From Norana najaformis (taxonomy: Eukaryota > Annelida > Clitellata > Crassiclitellata > Hormogastridae): a stretch of 64,000 nucleotides of DNA. The notes under the pieces are model-generated. The model worked only from the letters and a program-made list of their open reading frames with translations, ran no database searches and was not told the origin of the DNA. The position numbers and the translations under genes are program-made. Below, piece by piece: positions 44,526 through 57,006 of this stretch. How positions within the stretch are numbered: the first letter of the stretch is position 1; every line of letters begins with the position of its first letter. The DNA is taken from contig OZ029920.1 of assembly GCA_964023275.1 (NCBI GenBank), positions 3,897,438 through 3,961,437 on the forward strand. Reading direction: 5' to 3'.

Positions 44526-44829
44526 CTGCGAACATGATGTAGTTAAACACTAGACACTATTAATTATCAAGAACATGTTTACATATATTTAAATTATATT
44601 ACTCTTTTTCTTGTTGACTTGCAAATTTGATTGATATATGGGAGCCACGAGATGTCTTCAACCAATAGCTGCTTGTGCAAAGTGCTCAGCTGTATTCAAC
44701 ACCTTAAAAACGTGTTGCTCGACTGCTATATATTAAAATCACGCGTCCATCGACCAATTTCGTGACACGTTCGTAGATGGTCGCTAAATATTAACGGTCG
44801 TAGCTACCGCAAGTTGTGGATAAACTCAA

Positions 44830-45110
44830 TATGTTGTTGTTGTTGTTGTTGCTGCTGCTGCTGCTGCTGTTGTTGTTGTTGTTGATGATGATGATGATGA
44901 TGATAATAATAATAATAATAGCAATAACAACAATAATAATAATAATAGCAATAACAACAACAATAATAATAATAATAATAATTACAATAACAACAATAAT
45001 AATAACAATAATAATAGTAATAACAACAATAATAATAAAACTACTGCTAATAATAATAATATAACTACGGCTATTATTAATATTATAACTACCGCTACTA
45101 TTAAAACTAA
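44830..45110. repeat. Compound TTG/CTG/ATG/AAT/AAC microsatellite
   Basis: Runs of TTG, CTG, TTG, ATG and then a long mixture of AAT, AAC and AGC units. All frames are open across much of it. No gene is supported here. Confidence 0.9.
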
Positions 45111-48100
45111 TAATTAAAGGTGATATTATTAATAATACTAATATCGCTTTTAGCTATTGTTCTGGCTTTTAGTTATTACTCTGGCTTTCCTAATGGAACA
45201 TGATTTTGATTACGAGTTCATTAATGGTTCTTTAGAACTCATTAGTATTGTTTTACTCTTATTCTTTTTATCACTTTAAAAAAATAATTTTACTGCTGTG
45301 ATGATTATTTGTTGTTATTTTCCTGTGTTGCTTAAGAGGCATTATGTCCTGAGTCACAGTTGAAAAGAAATAGGGGCCAAGTCTTAGTAGTAGCTCCTCA
45401 GTTTAACGACAGCTTATGGCATCAAAGGCCGTTGCCGTCGCCCTCCTCCTTTATCCAGACTTGGGACTGGCACTACCTCCAAACAAGGCAGTGGCGGGCC
45501 ATATGTCAGCTTCTTGCTTATCTGGGCAGGATGTTTTAAAAAGTGGGATTTTAGTACCGAAATTCACCCGACTCGATGAGAAACAATGTAAAGGTGCTTA
45601 AGCGTTTAATCTAATATATTTTATCAAAATTAGTGTGTAACAATATCTTATGGCAGTCAGAGCCGTTCACATCGACCTTTCCTTAATTTACTTCACCACT
45701 TGTACTATTTCCGAATTTCAGAGTTTAAATGAAGTCATCTAAAGGTGGCTGGCCATTAGTAATGGACTGTTTACTAACACCTTGTATCTGCAGAACCGTT
45801 GTCGTTGATCTTATATACCTTCATGTACATAAGCTAAGAAGGTTCAATCTATACATGTTGCTTAGATCAACAGAATCCGGCTATAAAAATTTCGTTGAAC
45901 CAGGAAATATTTTAAAAAAAATCGATATGGGTGGAAGTAGCTTATCTTAAACGACATTGTATGGACACCGTCAACGTCGAATTTCGCTTATATTTATATT
46001 AACGGCGCATACAATTAGCGATTTAACGATAAAGTACAAAATATAGTGAGTAAAAAAGTAATTTCGAAGTGTCTCAAAATATTTTTCAAACCAGTTTCTT
46101 GCGACTTCTTATTCGACTTTCGTCCACCGTATCTCACATACAACCTAGACGGAATCGTATTAGCAAGTTATAGTAGTTTCAATATTAAAGGATATCTTAT
46201 GGCATCAAAAGCCGTTGATGTCGCCCTCCTCCTTTATCCAGGCTTGGGACTGACACTGCCCGACTAAACGCAGTGGCGGATTTACGACTATGACTACAAT
46301 TTCCATAACATTCATATTTAGTGATTTTCGAAGGATAGTAAAAAAAAAGTAGATATTCAGCATTACAACGTCAATGACATACCTATTTATACCTTTTGAA
46401 GAAGCAATTTAAAGGTGTCTAAGCTTAGACTAATATAAATACTACTTAAGCGCAATTCACTATTTTACTATATTGTATGGCTGTGAGAACCTTACCATAC
46501 TATCCGATGCATAAACTAAGCTAAAATAATTCTCCTCAATTCGTTTACCGACACCGATAAAATCTTTTCAGGCACGCATGAAATATATATAGGCCAACAA
46601 CTGAATTAGTAAATATACCCTCCTTTTTAACGACATGTTGTTCATATAATTACCTCTTCTACGGTATCCCATGTGGGCTCATAAAACAGACCAAACAGGA
46701 CTGAGAATAATTTCTATAATTGTTTAAAGACGCCTTCCAGCTGCAAGGACCGTCGATTTCGACCTTCCGTACGATTGGTAGTTTCTAACGACGTAGTGTT
46801 TATATAATAAATTATTAGGTTACGTTTAGACACCTTTATATCGTATCTTTCCTTCGTTATATTTTGCTCATATTCGTGCAATGATTAATGCCTTTCGGTA
46901 GTATAGGTTGTGTAACTTAAGACAGACGTTAAATGCCGTCTCAGTCACGGATGTCAGTAAACAACAGATACTATTACTAATCGCTAGTTCTCTACTACAC
47001 TGACCTTCTAATACTACGTGGTCTTGTAGCAATTACGGTCAAGCGACGCTGAGTCGTAACGAAGATGTATAGGGGTCGCTCTCCTGCTTTATCCAGCCTT
47101 CCGACTGGCAGCCATTCGACTAGGGTCAGTGGCGAAATTATCAAGCCTAGGTGGTCTTAAAGCTCATTAAAAACAACAAGTTCTTCTACAAGGAAAATGT
47201 CACCATGACCAGGCCTCCGTAAACACGCATAGCCAACTAACGGATTTTAATCGACAATATTGTCAGGTATTTGATGAAATCTTACTTTTACGTCGACTTA
47301 ATTATATATTTAAATGTTGCCAAAAGAACTAACGTTTTTAATACAGTTTTCAGTTTTTAGAGTAAAGTTTTGCTTTTATAATGGATCCGTATAAGTAAGT
47401 AAATCCAGAGCTTAACGTCATCTTATGACAACTAAGGCCGTTGATGACATTTGGAAGGTAGATAGTTTTCTTTTCTTTTGCTGATATGTTTCTTGGATTT
47501 TTCTGTATGCATGTTTTTCTTTTCTTTCTTTTACGGTCTTTTGACATCGTATCAGCAGACAGTTGTATTCAGAGCTGTGTCTTTGGTTGAATTTGTCAAT
47601 TTTCAAATAAATTAAAATAAAATTAGTACTTTTAAGCATATATCATGTATAATGAAAGTATAATCGATATTAAAATTAAATTTGGCTTCATCAATTTAAA
47701 TATTTTGTATATACAATTTCAGTATCATTTTTACATAGTGTAACTCGATTTCTCCATGTATACATATTACTGTAAATTATTGTAAATGGATCCGTATATC
47801 GGGCTAATGAGTTTTATATAGCATCTGGAATAGCGATATAAAGGTATCTAAATGCAGCTCGATTTATAATCGTTTTGTGAACGTCATCTTATGAGCGGCG
47901 AGTCTTCGATTTACCTGGACAACCTGCACAATTTTTAAGTTCTTTTTTAATTAGTGTTTACTGATCACAAAACAGAGGTGTATAAATGCGATATTGTGAT
48001 TGAGAGATGTCAAAACAGAGTAGAATCTTATTATTAAAATCGCTTGCATAACGAGATCTTTTGACTGTCATACCAAAGACGTAGGCTTTTATCTTACATT

Positions 48101-48237
48101 TTTATGTCCTATTCCGGAAGTTCAAAGCTTTAGTGAACAGATACAGAAAGTCATTGAAAATCAATAGCGTGTATTTAGCGACATCATGTGGTTGGGGTGA
48201 CCATTGACGCCGATCTTACCTCTTCTTCCCATGCATA

Positions 48238-48500
48238 AGCTAAGCAGCCCCCAATGGAAATGAGTCCAGGAATAGGCGAGTTTTGAGATGCGAAGGCCAG
48301 AACAGATTTTGCCGAACGAATATTTCCCCAAAGAGAGTTCCAGAGTCTAGGACCAGCGACAGAAAAGGCAGGCCTACCCAGAGCTGTTCTTGTCCACGAA
48401 AAAGTCAGATCTTGATATTTAGACGACTTGACTAAATAGAGACAAGTCTTGGGAGTCCGTACAGAGTGAAGAAAGTGAGATAGGCAGAACTGTAGTCTTG
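48238..48500 (-). mobile_element. LINE C-terminal fragment
   Basis: On the minus strand, LQFCLSHFLHSVRTPKTCL, then FSWTRTALGRPAFSVAGPRL, WNSLWGNIRSAKSVLAF. This is the terminal part of a CR1/L2-like polymerase, close to the tail of the 42.9-44.5 kb LINE (TRTVLGKRAFSVAGPKFWNS). The frame then runs into island sequence. Confidence 0.75.
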
Positions 48501-48889
48501 TACACAATTAATCCAGACTCTTAGATATACTAACGCCTAACATAACATTTCATTCGATTCTATAATAAATTATTATGGCTACCCGGGCCGTTAACTTTAA
48601 CCGTGCAATACATTGAACGAGACATCCCTCATGGCGATTAAACGAATTAGGCTTTTATATAGGTTCACGTAAAACCAGTTTAAAGGTGTTTAAACAAACC
48701 CCAACGTTATTAATAATTCTGGCGTTCAGGAGAGTCTTGTCCTTTAAAAAGATTTATAATATGTGCGGCTCAACGAATCTCGATTTGCATAAATTAATAA
48801 TATTAAGTAGTACATATGAGAACTGGCATTATTATTAATAATTTTGATAGGCATTTTGAAAGGCTATTAATGCTATTATTATTCACGAC

Positions 48890-49060
48890 CCAGCCAGCCG
48901 CAAGATGTCGTTAAACTTATCATACTAAAGATAATTCTCGAACAACAATATATAAAACTGCAGGGTAAAAATACGTGTGCAGCTTCGGGCTCTACCAAAA
49001 AAAGTAAGAATGAGATCGACGTCCACGGTCCAAATGCCCTCGAGAAACTGAGTTGTTATA
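48890..49060 (-). repeat. Single copy of the 200-bp subunit seen at 31010, 38095 and 38990
   Basis: It contains inverted core B (CGCAAGATGTCGTTAAAC), AACAACAATATATAAAA, and GAGATCGACGTCCACGGTCC, followed by CTCGAGAAACTGA. A second short copy of AAAAAGTAAGAATGAGATCG lies at 49734-49753. Confidence 0.65.
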
Positions 49061-49189
49061 CATGTTATTCATTTTTCATTCAATAGTTCACTGACGAAGC
49101 ACCCTAGGTCGAAGTAAACTGCGCTGGCAGCCACAAGATGTCTCTAAGCGCTAAATGTCATTTAACAACTGGAGCTTCGGCCTCTTTTC

Positions 49190-49690
49190 AACGTAATGGT
49201 GGATGTTGTTATAACGCGCATTTACTTGCCAACTTGCAAAAATGTTTTTATAAAATGCCCGAAAATCGACTCTGCGTTTGATTTTCTTCAGGAAGGCAAA
49301 CAGTTTGTGCTTGACGAAGTTCAAGTAATTGTGGTGTAGGAAAATATTATAGTACGTCCGTAACCACCTGGAAAAGGTTTGTATAAAATGATCTCCTGAA
49401 CGCTAACGGTTTTTAGTTGTGGAAATCTTTAAAGATTAATAATGATGACGACAACGATGATTATCACAAGGCGTAGAACTTGGCTGGACAGGGAAATCTG
49501 TTTTCTTGTGTTCTTTTAAAAAATCCATTCAAGCAACCCGCTGCTGAAACTACATCAATGCCTTTATTCTGGTGCTGCCAGTCTAAAGCCTGGATTAAAG
49601 GGAAGGATGGCGACTCTAAATATCTCCGTTATGGCCATGCATCGCTAGAGAGAAACTACGTCAATACCATGTAGCATTAGTAAGCCAACA
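49190..49690 (-). repeat. About 480-bp higher-order repeat, copy 3
   Basis: It parallels 31370-31860 and 39590-40080: GCGCATTTACTTG, GTTTGATTTTCTTCAGGAA, TAATAATGATGACGACAACG, TGGGAAATCTGTTTTCTT-type text, then an inverted core D (49545-49640). Confidence 0.7.
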
Positions 49691-49964
49691 TGGAGGGGAT
49701 CTGGTATCTAATATTGGCATCCACTCTACCAAAAAAGTAAGAATGAGATCGGTCAATTGAGATCGTGTGGCTGACGGGGATGTCATCGTCAACATTTTAA
49801 CTTACCATACAATGGTACTGGAGATTGAAGTAGTTCCAATGTGTAACGACATCTTATGGCATCAAAGGTCGTTGACGTCACCCTTTATCCAGGCTTGGGA
49901 CTAGCACTACCCGACTAAAGGAAGGCAGCGAAGGAGCTCAAGTTGTGAATAGTAGTGGTAGTTC

Positions 49965-50480
49965 CTCAGTTTAACGACAGCTTATGGCATCAAAGGCCGT
50001 TGCCGTCGCCCTCCTCCTTTATCCGGGCTTGTGACTGGGACTACCTCCAAACAAGGCAGTCACGGGGTTCCAAGTTGTGAGTGAGCGAAACTGAGTCATT
50101 CATGACGCCGGAAAAATGATTTAAAGGTGTCTAAAAGTAGCCTGTTATTTTCAGAACTGATCGTAAATCGTTAATTTGAACTTTTAGAAAGCGCTAATTA
50201 AAAACTACGCCCAGGGCATAAGCCGATTCACAAGGGCTACGTAAAGTAAGACGAGTTGCTCAGTGCAAGGTTATCTTAATAACCAATGAAGAACAAAATG
50301 ACGATGTCAGAAAACGAAAGACTAAGGGAGACAGTGGAATTGTTCTAGTGGGTTGTGTTTAGGTTGAGACGAATGGGAAGGCAGAGGGTTTGATGGTCCA
50401 GGGTAGGATTTCTTGAAAACTCATGACTATATCGAGTGTTTAAAGACATTTTATGGCTGGCAGAGCCATTGACGTTCACC
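49965..50480 (+). repeat. Second copy of the unit at 35040-35520, starting with core C
   Basis: Core C (49965-50070) is followed by box A (50118) and the AAGCCGATTCACAAGGGCTAC and GGTTTGATGGTCCAGGG segments in the same order as at 35.2-35.45 kb. Another core C (49842-49925) lies directly before it. Confidence 0.7.
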
Positions 50481-50699
50481 AGGCAATGGAAATAGTAGTA
50501 GTCCCACTATTTAACGACAGCTTATGGCATCAAAGGCCGTTTCCGTCGCCCTCCTCCTTTATCCAGTCTTGGGATTGGCACAACCCCCGAAAAAAGCAGT
50601 GGCGGAGTTTGAGAAATGGAATTGAGAAAATTCATGGGATTTAATGGAAATCACATTTATAAAACGTTGAGAAGCAACGATAAGAATGTGTCTAAGCAT

Positions 50700-50912
50700 A
50701 ATCTATGACATGGAATAATGATTGCGCAAAAGAAATAAAGGCAAGATTGGTAAAGGCAAAAGGAGTTATGGCAGGGCTAAACAACATCTGGAAAAGCAGG
50801 AAAATCAGCCACAAGACCAAACTAAACGTCTTGAAAATATGTGTGTTTGGCACAGCTCTGTACGCATGGACAATCAAAAAGACGGATAAAGATAAGATAT
50901 TAGCATTTGAAA
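50700..50912 (+). mobile_element. RTE-like LINE polymerase fragment ending at an assembly gap
   Basis: The open frame reads TWNNDCAKEIKARLVKAKGV, MAGLNNIWKSRKISHKTKLN, then LKICVFGTALYAWTIKKTDK and DKILAFE, ending at the Ns. This matches the C-terminal connection region of RTE-type LINE proteins (W..D.. EI..R...A...M..L..IW....IS..TK...L..CV.....Y....W...K.D...I.AFE). The 5' end is truncated inside island sequence, and the continuation is lost in the gap. Confidence 0.75.
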
Positions 50913-50922
50913 NNNNNNNNNN
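50913..50922. other. Assembly gap (10 N)
   Basis: Ten undetermined bases. The true size is unknown, because 10-N runs are often used as placeholders. The LINE on the left ends here, and inverted box A island sequence starts directly to the right. Confidence 0.99.
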
Positions 50923-52319
50923 AAGTTACACTTAGACACCTTTATATGCTTTTTCCTTTTGTTACATATAATTATCTAAATTACTTTAAAGCTTCGCTAA
51001 TCTATCAGATAACGTGTAGTCGACGGCAATGGCTCTGGAAGCCATAAGATGTTTTTAAACTTTCAGCACTAGAGTTCCATCTTTTCTCGAAATATTCAAC
51101 CAGTTTTAGATGTTTCGATGGAAGCCGACCTGCGTTTCTAAACTTCGGGTTACTTAGGGCCTGTGGAGAAGCCCAGAAAGGGAGACGGATGGTTGCGGGT
51201 TGCAGAAACGGCCAAGTTTCAGAGAAGAGCATGCCACAATCATGATGGTAACTTATAGATGACTTCATTTCAGCGCTGAAATTTAAGAAAACACTATTAC
51301 AAACGATCAGGAAAATGTTAATTTTAGGAAGGTCGACGTCAAATGGCGTTTGCAGCTACAATATGTCGTTAAACAATTAAAACTCATTTTAAAAAATTGG
51401 GAAACGCTTAGACACCTTTCTAACGTTGTTTTTGGGCACGCCATAAACCTTATTTTCGTTCAGTTTCGGGGTTTGACTCAGGTACTTTCTTTATAACGTA
51501 ATGTAACATATTTTTGTTAAACCACTAATAGCATCGGCTTCAATTATATACTGCCTTGTTTTAATTCCGCCACTGCCTTGTTTGGGGTGTACTGCCAGTC
51601 CCAAGCCTGTATAAAGGATGTCGTTAAACTGAGGAACTACTAACCGCTAGTCCCTTAACTCGTTTTTCGTTTTAGACTCCTCCTATAATCTGAATTAGTA
51701 GTTTCAATTGTTTCAATTGTTTAACGATATCTTGCGACTCTAGGGCGATTGACATAGACTTTACCTTACGTTATCTTAGAAACGAAAAAATAACTATAAT
51801 CTTTGGTGGTAATTTCCGTCTAGCGCAGATGATTAGCTGCTCTTCCTCCTCTTTGATCTAAGCTTGGGTCTGTCTGTCAACGCCCGAATAAAGGCAGTGG
51901 CGGATTTTCGCGCGAAAAGAACGAAAATTAGGAATTAATAGCGTCGAAAGAAGCGATAAAATATAATATTTACAATATAATATTTGTAATGATTATTTTT
52001 GAGACACCTTTTTATTGTGTCTTTTAATTACTATATATAAGTGACTTTTTCGTTCATTTTGTTCAGTTTATTCAGAGGTCTGTTGCATATCCCACAACAA
52101 GGGTAAGATCGATTTCAACTCTAAAAATCCACAAGATGTCGTTAATCAATGAATTCTAGTTTTTTACGATGATCTGTGAATCTTTAAGAAATCGTCAAGA
52201 ACGGTTCTTCAATCACATGACGACATTATTAAACAGTGTATAGTATTATTATTTGCTAATTCTATCCCACATTGGCCTAATAACATTACATGGTATTGTA
52301 GTTATTTCTGTCTAGCGAA

Positions 52320-52760
52320 GCTGTGTCTAATCTAATCTAATCTAATCTAATCTAAACTATTATCATAATGTCCAAGTTATCAGTGGATTGTTGCTTCAAG
52401 TCGAAATCGCAGTCGATAATCATAAATCGTTAGAGATCGCGGGTGGGATTCTAATAGGTCAGAGAAACCAGAAACCAGGCCACGACGGGTAAGGAAGTTG
52501 AAAGAGATGTATCTTAAATTTAGACCTGGATGACATCAAACAATAGACAGAACGAAATAGAACTTGGCAGTGAACTCCAAAGCCTTGGACCAGCTACCGA
52601 TCATGCTCAAAAGCTCAACACTGTTCGGGTACAGCGCAGAGCGAGAGTCACGGTGACCAATGATCGAGTGCAATGTCTACTGATGTGAAGGGGTGAACAT
52701 GGAATGTAGTTGGATCGGATGATTTCTATGTAGTTCTTTGTGAACTATAAGACGGGTTTT
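52320..52760 (-). mobile_element. LINE 3' end with (TTAGA)n tail
   Basis: On the minus strand the degraded polymerase end can be followed: HFKTRLIVHKEL, SMFTP, IGHRDSRSALYP, and a GSWSKALEFTAKF region corresponding to AGP.LW.SLP. A 3' UTR shared with 22130-22390 follows, and then a tail of five TTAGA-like units (52325-52356). It is strongly decayed. The antisense text of its coding end recurs at 2850 and 17900. Confidence 0.6.
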
Positions 52761-52841
52761 GAAATGAATTTTTTGCTCATTGTTGTCGTAGCAAAGATGA
52801 TTAACGACGCTATCCTCATCCGATTGTGATCCTGGTGTTGG

Positions 52842-53132
52842 TGGTGGTCGCGTTTACGATGGTAATTTTGGTGATGATTGTTGCGCTGGTGGTGGTGGTG
52901 ATAATGATGATCATGATCATGATCATGATCATGATCACGATCACGATCATGACGATAATGATGAGGATGAAAATCATGATGGATGATGCCTCGAGGCGAT
53001 GGTGGTGTTGATGATGATGATGATTGTAGTACTTGTGATGATGTTCACGATGATGATGATGACAATGAAGATGGAGGTCTTGGTGGTAGTGGTGGTGGTG
53101 ATGATGATGATGATGATGATGATAACGCCGAC
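52842..53132. repeat. GGT/GAT-rich tract with palindromic (ATGATC)n
   Basis: A mixed GTGGTG and GATGAT region with, at about 52907-52952, seven ATGATC/ACGATC hexamers in tandem. Each junction forms the palindrome TGATCA. The acidic poly-Asp frame (52983-53189) is a repeat artefact. Confidence 0.85.
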
Positions 53133-53739
53133 GACGACGAGATGCTCTGTTACTGTAAAAAATGCCTTTCTACTTTAAAATATAGGTAGTATTAATGCAT
53201 GGTACAGGTCGACGCCATCGGCGTTGGAAGTCATCAAATGTACACTTGAATTTATTATTGTTAGGTGAAGTTAAGACACCTTTAAATCGGTTTTACAGAT
53301 TATATATAATTCTCACTTTTCTAAATCGCTATTATCACATCTTGATTTTGACATTTGCATGAGACGTTAAACTAACCGAGCAACAAAAATAATTCTTATA
53401 CACAATCGGGAAAATCGATTTAAAGGTGTCTAAGCGCAGCCTTATGCATTATACATTTCTAAAAATCATCTTATGTGATGGTGTGGAACAAAGCAGTGGC
53501 GGAGTTTCTATACTAGTAGTAGCGGTTCATGAGTTTAACGGCAGCTTATGGCATCAAAGGCCGTTGCCGTCGCCCTCCTCTTTTATACAGGCTTGGGACT
53601 GGCACTACCCCCATAACAAGACAGTGGCGGAGTTTTCTATACTAGTAGTTCCTCAGTTTAACGACAGCTTATGGCATCAAAGGCCGTTACCGTCGCCTCC
53701 TTTATCCAGGCTTCTATATTAGTAAACTGATTTGTGATT

Positions 53740-54240
53740 GAAGTATTTGCTACGCTACTTAAAATAAAGGTGTTTACTCCATTGCCGGTGTGTAAGTTCG
53801 GTGTGGAAGGATTTTTGTATCCAAGAGACGTCATTGATCACCAGACACAATAATATGGGTGTCAATCTTTTGGTTCGGCACTGAATTCCAGTTGGGATAT
53901 TCTACAAGTTGTCATGTTGAAAACAAACTTGATGCTTTATTTAATTTTGACACTCTATAAGTGTTCGTAGTCAATGCTTCTATATGGTATAAAAGGCGCT
54001 ATATTTAGTGTTTGAACAGATGTTGGGGAGATTTGAAGGAAGAGAAAGCATAATGTTGTTAACTCGACATCTTTTGATTATGTGTTCAAGGAGATTTAAT
54101 GCATTTCAGGGTAACAAACATATGACATTGAGACGAATTTAAATTAGAAATCGTTCCAGCATCGAGATTCAAGTTAAATTACGGCGAACAGAAGCATTGC
54201 ATTGCTATTGATAACAAAAACGACATCATTTCCAATTATA
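53740..54240 (-). repeat. About 500-bp repeat family, copy 1 (others 58530-59165 and 61115-61620)
   Basis: The copies share TTTGTGATTGAAGTATTTGC, AAATAAAGGTGTT, a (C/T)TTGG.AGCCAAAAGATGTCAT-type core B, CACTGGACACAATA, GGCGCTATATT.AGTGT, ACA.AT.TTG.G, AAACCGAGATTCAA-type text and GATAACAAAGACGAT. The orientation is the same in all three. No open frame is conserved. Confidence 0.65.
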
Positions 54241-54442
54241 AGACTTATGATGATAACAAAGACGATTAGGTCCTTGTTACTCAATTTTAAGATGCTTTAT
54301 CATGCTGAAATATTGGCGCTAAAAGGTGATTGGTAAAGGTCGCCGTTGGCGGCTTTAGAAGCCACAAGATGTCGATTTACAGTCGAATTTTTTTTTTGAT
54401 AATGTTAAGTGCTTAGAAACCTCTAAATTCTATTCAACGACT

Positions 54443-54445
54443 TTA

Positions 54446-54526
<81 letters not shown>
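54443..54526. repeat. (AT)n microsatellite
   Basis: About 40 AT units with two TTA/TAA interruptions. It lies just after an inverted core B and box A-like pair (54362-54425). Confidence 0.95.
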
Positions 54527-54528
<2 letters not shown>

Positions 54529-56984
54529 TTTTCTTAAAGTCGGTAGTGAAATCAATCGTTGATCCTTTGAGGTAAAGTATACGTGAACCGCCCAGAAAGA
54601 TTCGGTTCGTTACGATGTCGAATAAGAAATCGTATGAAAATGGATAGAATGAAGTTACGTTACTCCGAATACGTCTGTGATAATATGCGGCTGCTGCCTA
54701 TGGTCCTTCAAATTTGTTTTAATTTGAATTAATTTGATTTAATCTGATTTAATTTTAATTTGATTTGCATATGCCTCGTTTTCGTTCAGTCACCATAGTG
54801 CTGTATAAAGTTTAAGTATCATGGAAGGTGAGTTCGACATGAACGGACCTGGTAGTTTAGACACCTTTAACACACTTCTTCCGAAGCTATATATGCCTCA
54901 TATTTTTTCGCTTAATCGCTCGTTGGTGTTGCGCCTGCGATGAGATTTAATCGACGTAAAAATCCCGGAGGTCAAGATATGTCTCCAAACAGTAGATAAT
55001 TATTACAGTCTCTGCTATTACTGATTATGCTGCTGGTGCTACCTCTACCAAATTACTAATACCACTATTACTACAACTACTAGAACGAATACAAAAAAAT
55101 GTAAATAGTGTATATTTTAAGAGCCATTGGGTCTAAACGGCATCTGTATACTGAGAAAGCTTAGTTTATGTATGGAAAGTAGGGTTAGTTGACGTCGGCG
55201 CCATCCCAACTACGAGATAAAGACATATATTGGATTTTCAACAAGTTTTAAATGAACTTCGTGGAAGCGCTGAACGGCAGTAATTGCAAATAAAAAATTA
55301 ACTAAACATCGGTCGACGTGAGTGGTACTGAGAACCGCAAGACTTCGTTAAGTGAAGTTTCTTTCCCTACACGGTTGCACTTAGACACCTTTAAATCGCT
55401 TCTACAATCGTTATAAAGGTCGCATTTTCTTTCAACCGTAATCCTCGGTACTGGTGATTTTCGTGGAGCCATTTATATATGCTAAATCAACTCGAACGGC
55501 CTTGGCAGCCATAAGATGTCTTTAAAGAGTGAACAATATTATAGAGGGTAATCCATTGGCTAGTCTCTGCGTGTGTGTGGGGAGGGGCTTGCCAAGGGTG
55601 ATATTTTGCTTAGAGAAGAACGTGTTAACTACGCCTCTTATCTTGTCTCGGAATGTGCCAGTTAGAAGTCTGGACAATAGAGAAGGGCTACGATCATCAC
55701 TTTTGTATTGAATAAAACCAGCAATGTAACGAAAATTATTATTATTTGCTGAAGGTGAGAATAGATATAAAGGTGATAATCTCGCTACGATAATCACCTT
55801 TTGTTTTGACACACGTCGCATAAACTGAAACTACTACTACGCCAGGTAGTATTAGTAGGCCAATGTAGTGGAGAACTACCGATTAGTATTACCATCCATT
55901 GTTTAATGACATCCACTGGGTGAGAGGAACAATGACGTCGACATCTTAAGGTACACACGGAACTACTAAACAACGATTGGAAAATTGGGGGAAAATGAGT
56001 CTTATATAATAAAGGTGAGAAGAGATATAAAGGTGTCTAAACGTGTCCTAATAGCGGTATTAAAAATATTATATTTAACGCTGTTTCTACACCGTCGAAT
56101 CGAGTTTTTGCGTTCGTTTAGTCTCCCTTCTCGAGAAGGCTTGAAATAATCTGTGAAAACAGTACAATTTTCCCCAAACTCGACGTGAACGGCCTTTGAT
56201 GCCATAAGAGTCGTTAAACATTGGAACTACTACTATTACTGGACGCAACATTTGTTCAATGTTTCGTAGCTTGGGTTTCGTCGACGTAAATGCCCTGGCT
56301 GCCAAAATATGTGTCTTGAAACACTAGATGCTAATACTATACCTGCTGCTGACGTCATTTTTACCATACCTTACCTCATGAACCTAATATATTAAGAAAG
56401 TTTTAAGCTTTCAATTTTTAACAACGAGTAGGAGTTGCAGTGTTTAACGACATCCTATGGCACCAAACGGCGTTGAAGTCGCCCTCCTGCTTTATCCAGG
56501 CTAGGGAATGGCACGCCTGACTAAAGGCAGTGTAGGAGTTGTGGAAGAGGCGTTGAAGAAGTTAAATAAAGCTGATGGTATCAAGACGACTTCTATTAGA
56601 TGTGTAAACAGGTAATTTAAGTAGTTAAATGACTACCCATTATATTATTGAGTTTAAATAGAAAGTTTTTCTTGCAGCGATGGAATCGAAAGAAGCCTCA
56701 AAATAATAATGATCGAAAAAATGACAGAATGATGATGACGAATTTGATATTGGCGCTGATGAAGGAGGTGGTGGTTGTGTTGATGATGTTGATCCATGAT
56801 GACCCCGACGTTGACGGTGGTGGTGGTGGTGGTGTAGTATGTGTTTATGCAGAGAATCTAACAAAGTGGATCATCACACAGACAAACGGACGGACTGAGG
56901 GACGGACTATTCAGTTTTTCGATAAATACACCAAACTGCAGGAGGAGGGCGACGTCAACGGCCTTTGATGCCATAAGATGTCGT

Positions 56985-57006
56985 TAAGTAAGTAAGTAAG
57001 TAAGTA
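56985..57006. repeat. (TAAG)n microsatellite on an inverted core C
   Basis: Five TAAG units grow out of the end of an inverted core C (CCATAAGATGTCGTTAAG), apparently by slippage at its GTTAAG end. Confidence 0.8.

Noticed and set aside
41953-46267. Repeated peptide beginning MASKAVDVALLLYPGLG at 41953, 45416 and 46199, which might be a small conserved protein
   Set aside because: It is the translation of one frame of the core C repeat. Other copies shift frame or lose the ATG, the peptide does not extend beyond the repeat, and the inverted copies are equally conserved at DNA level.
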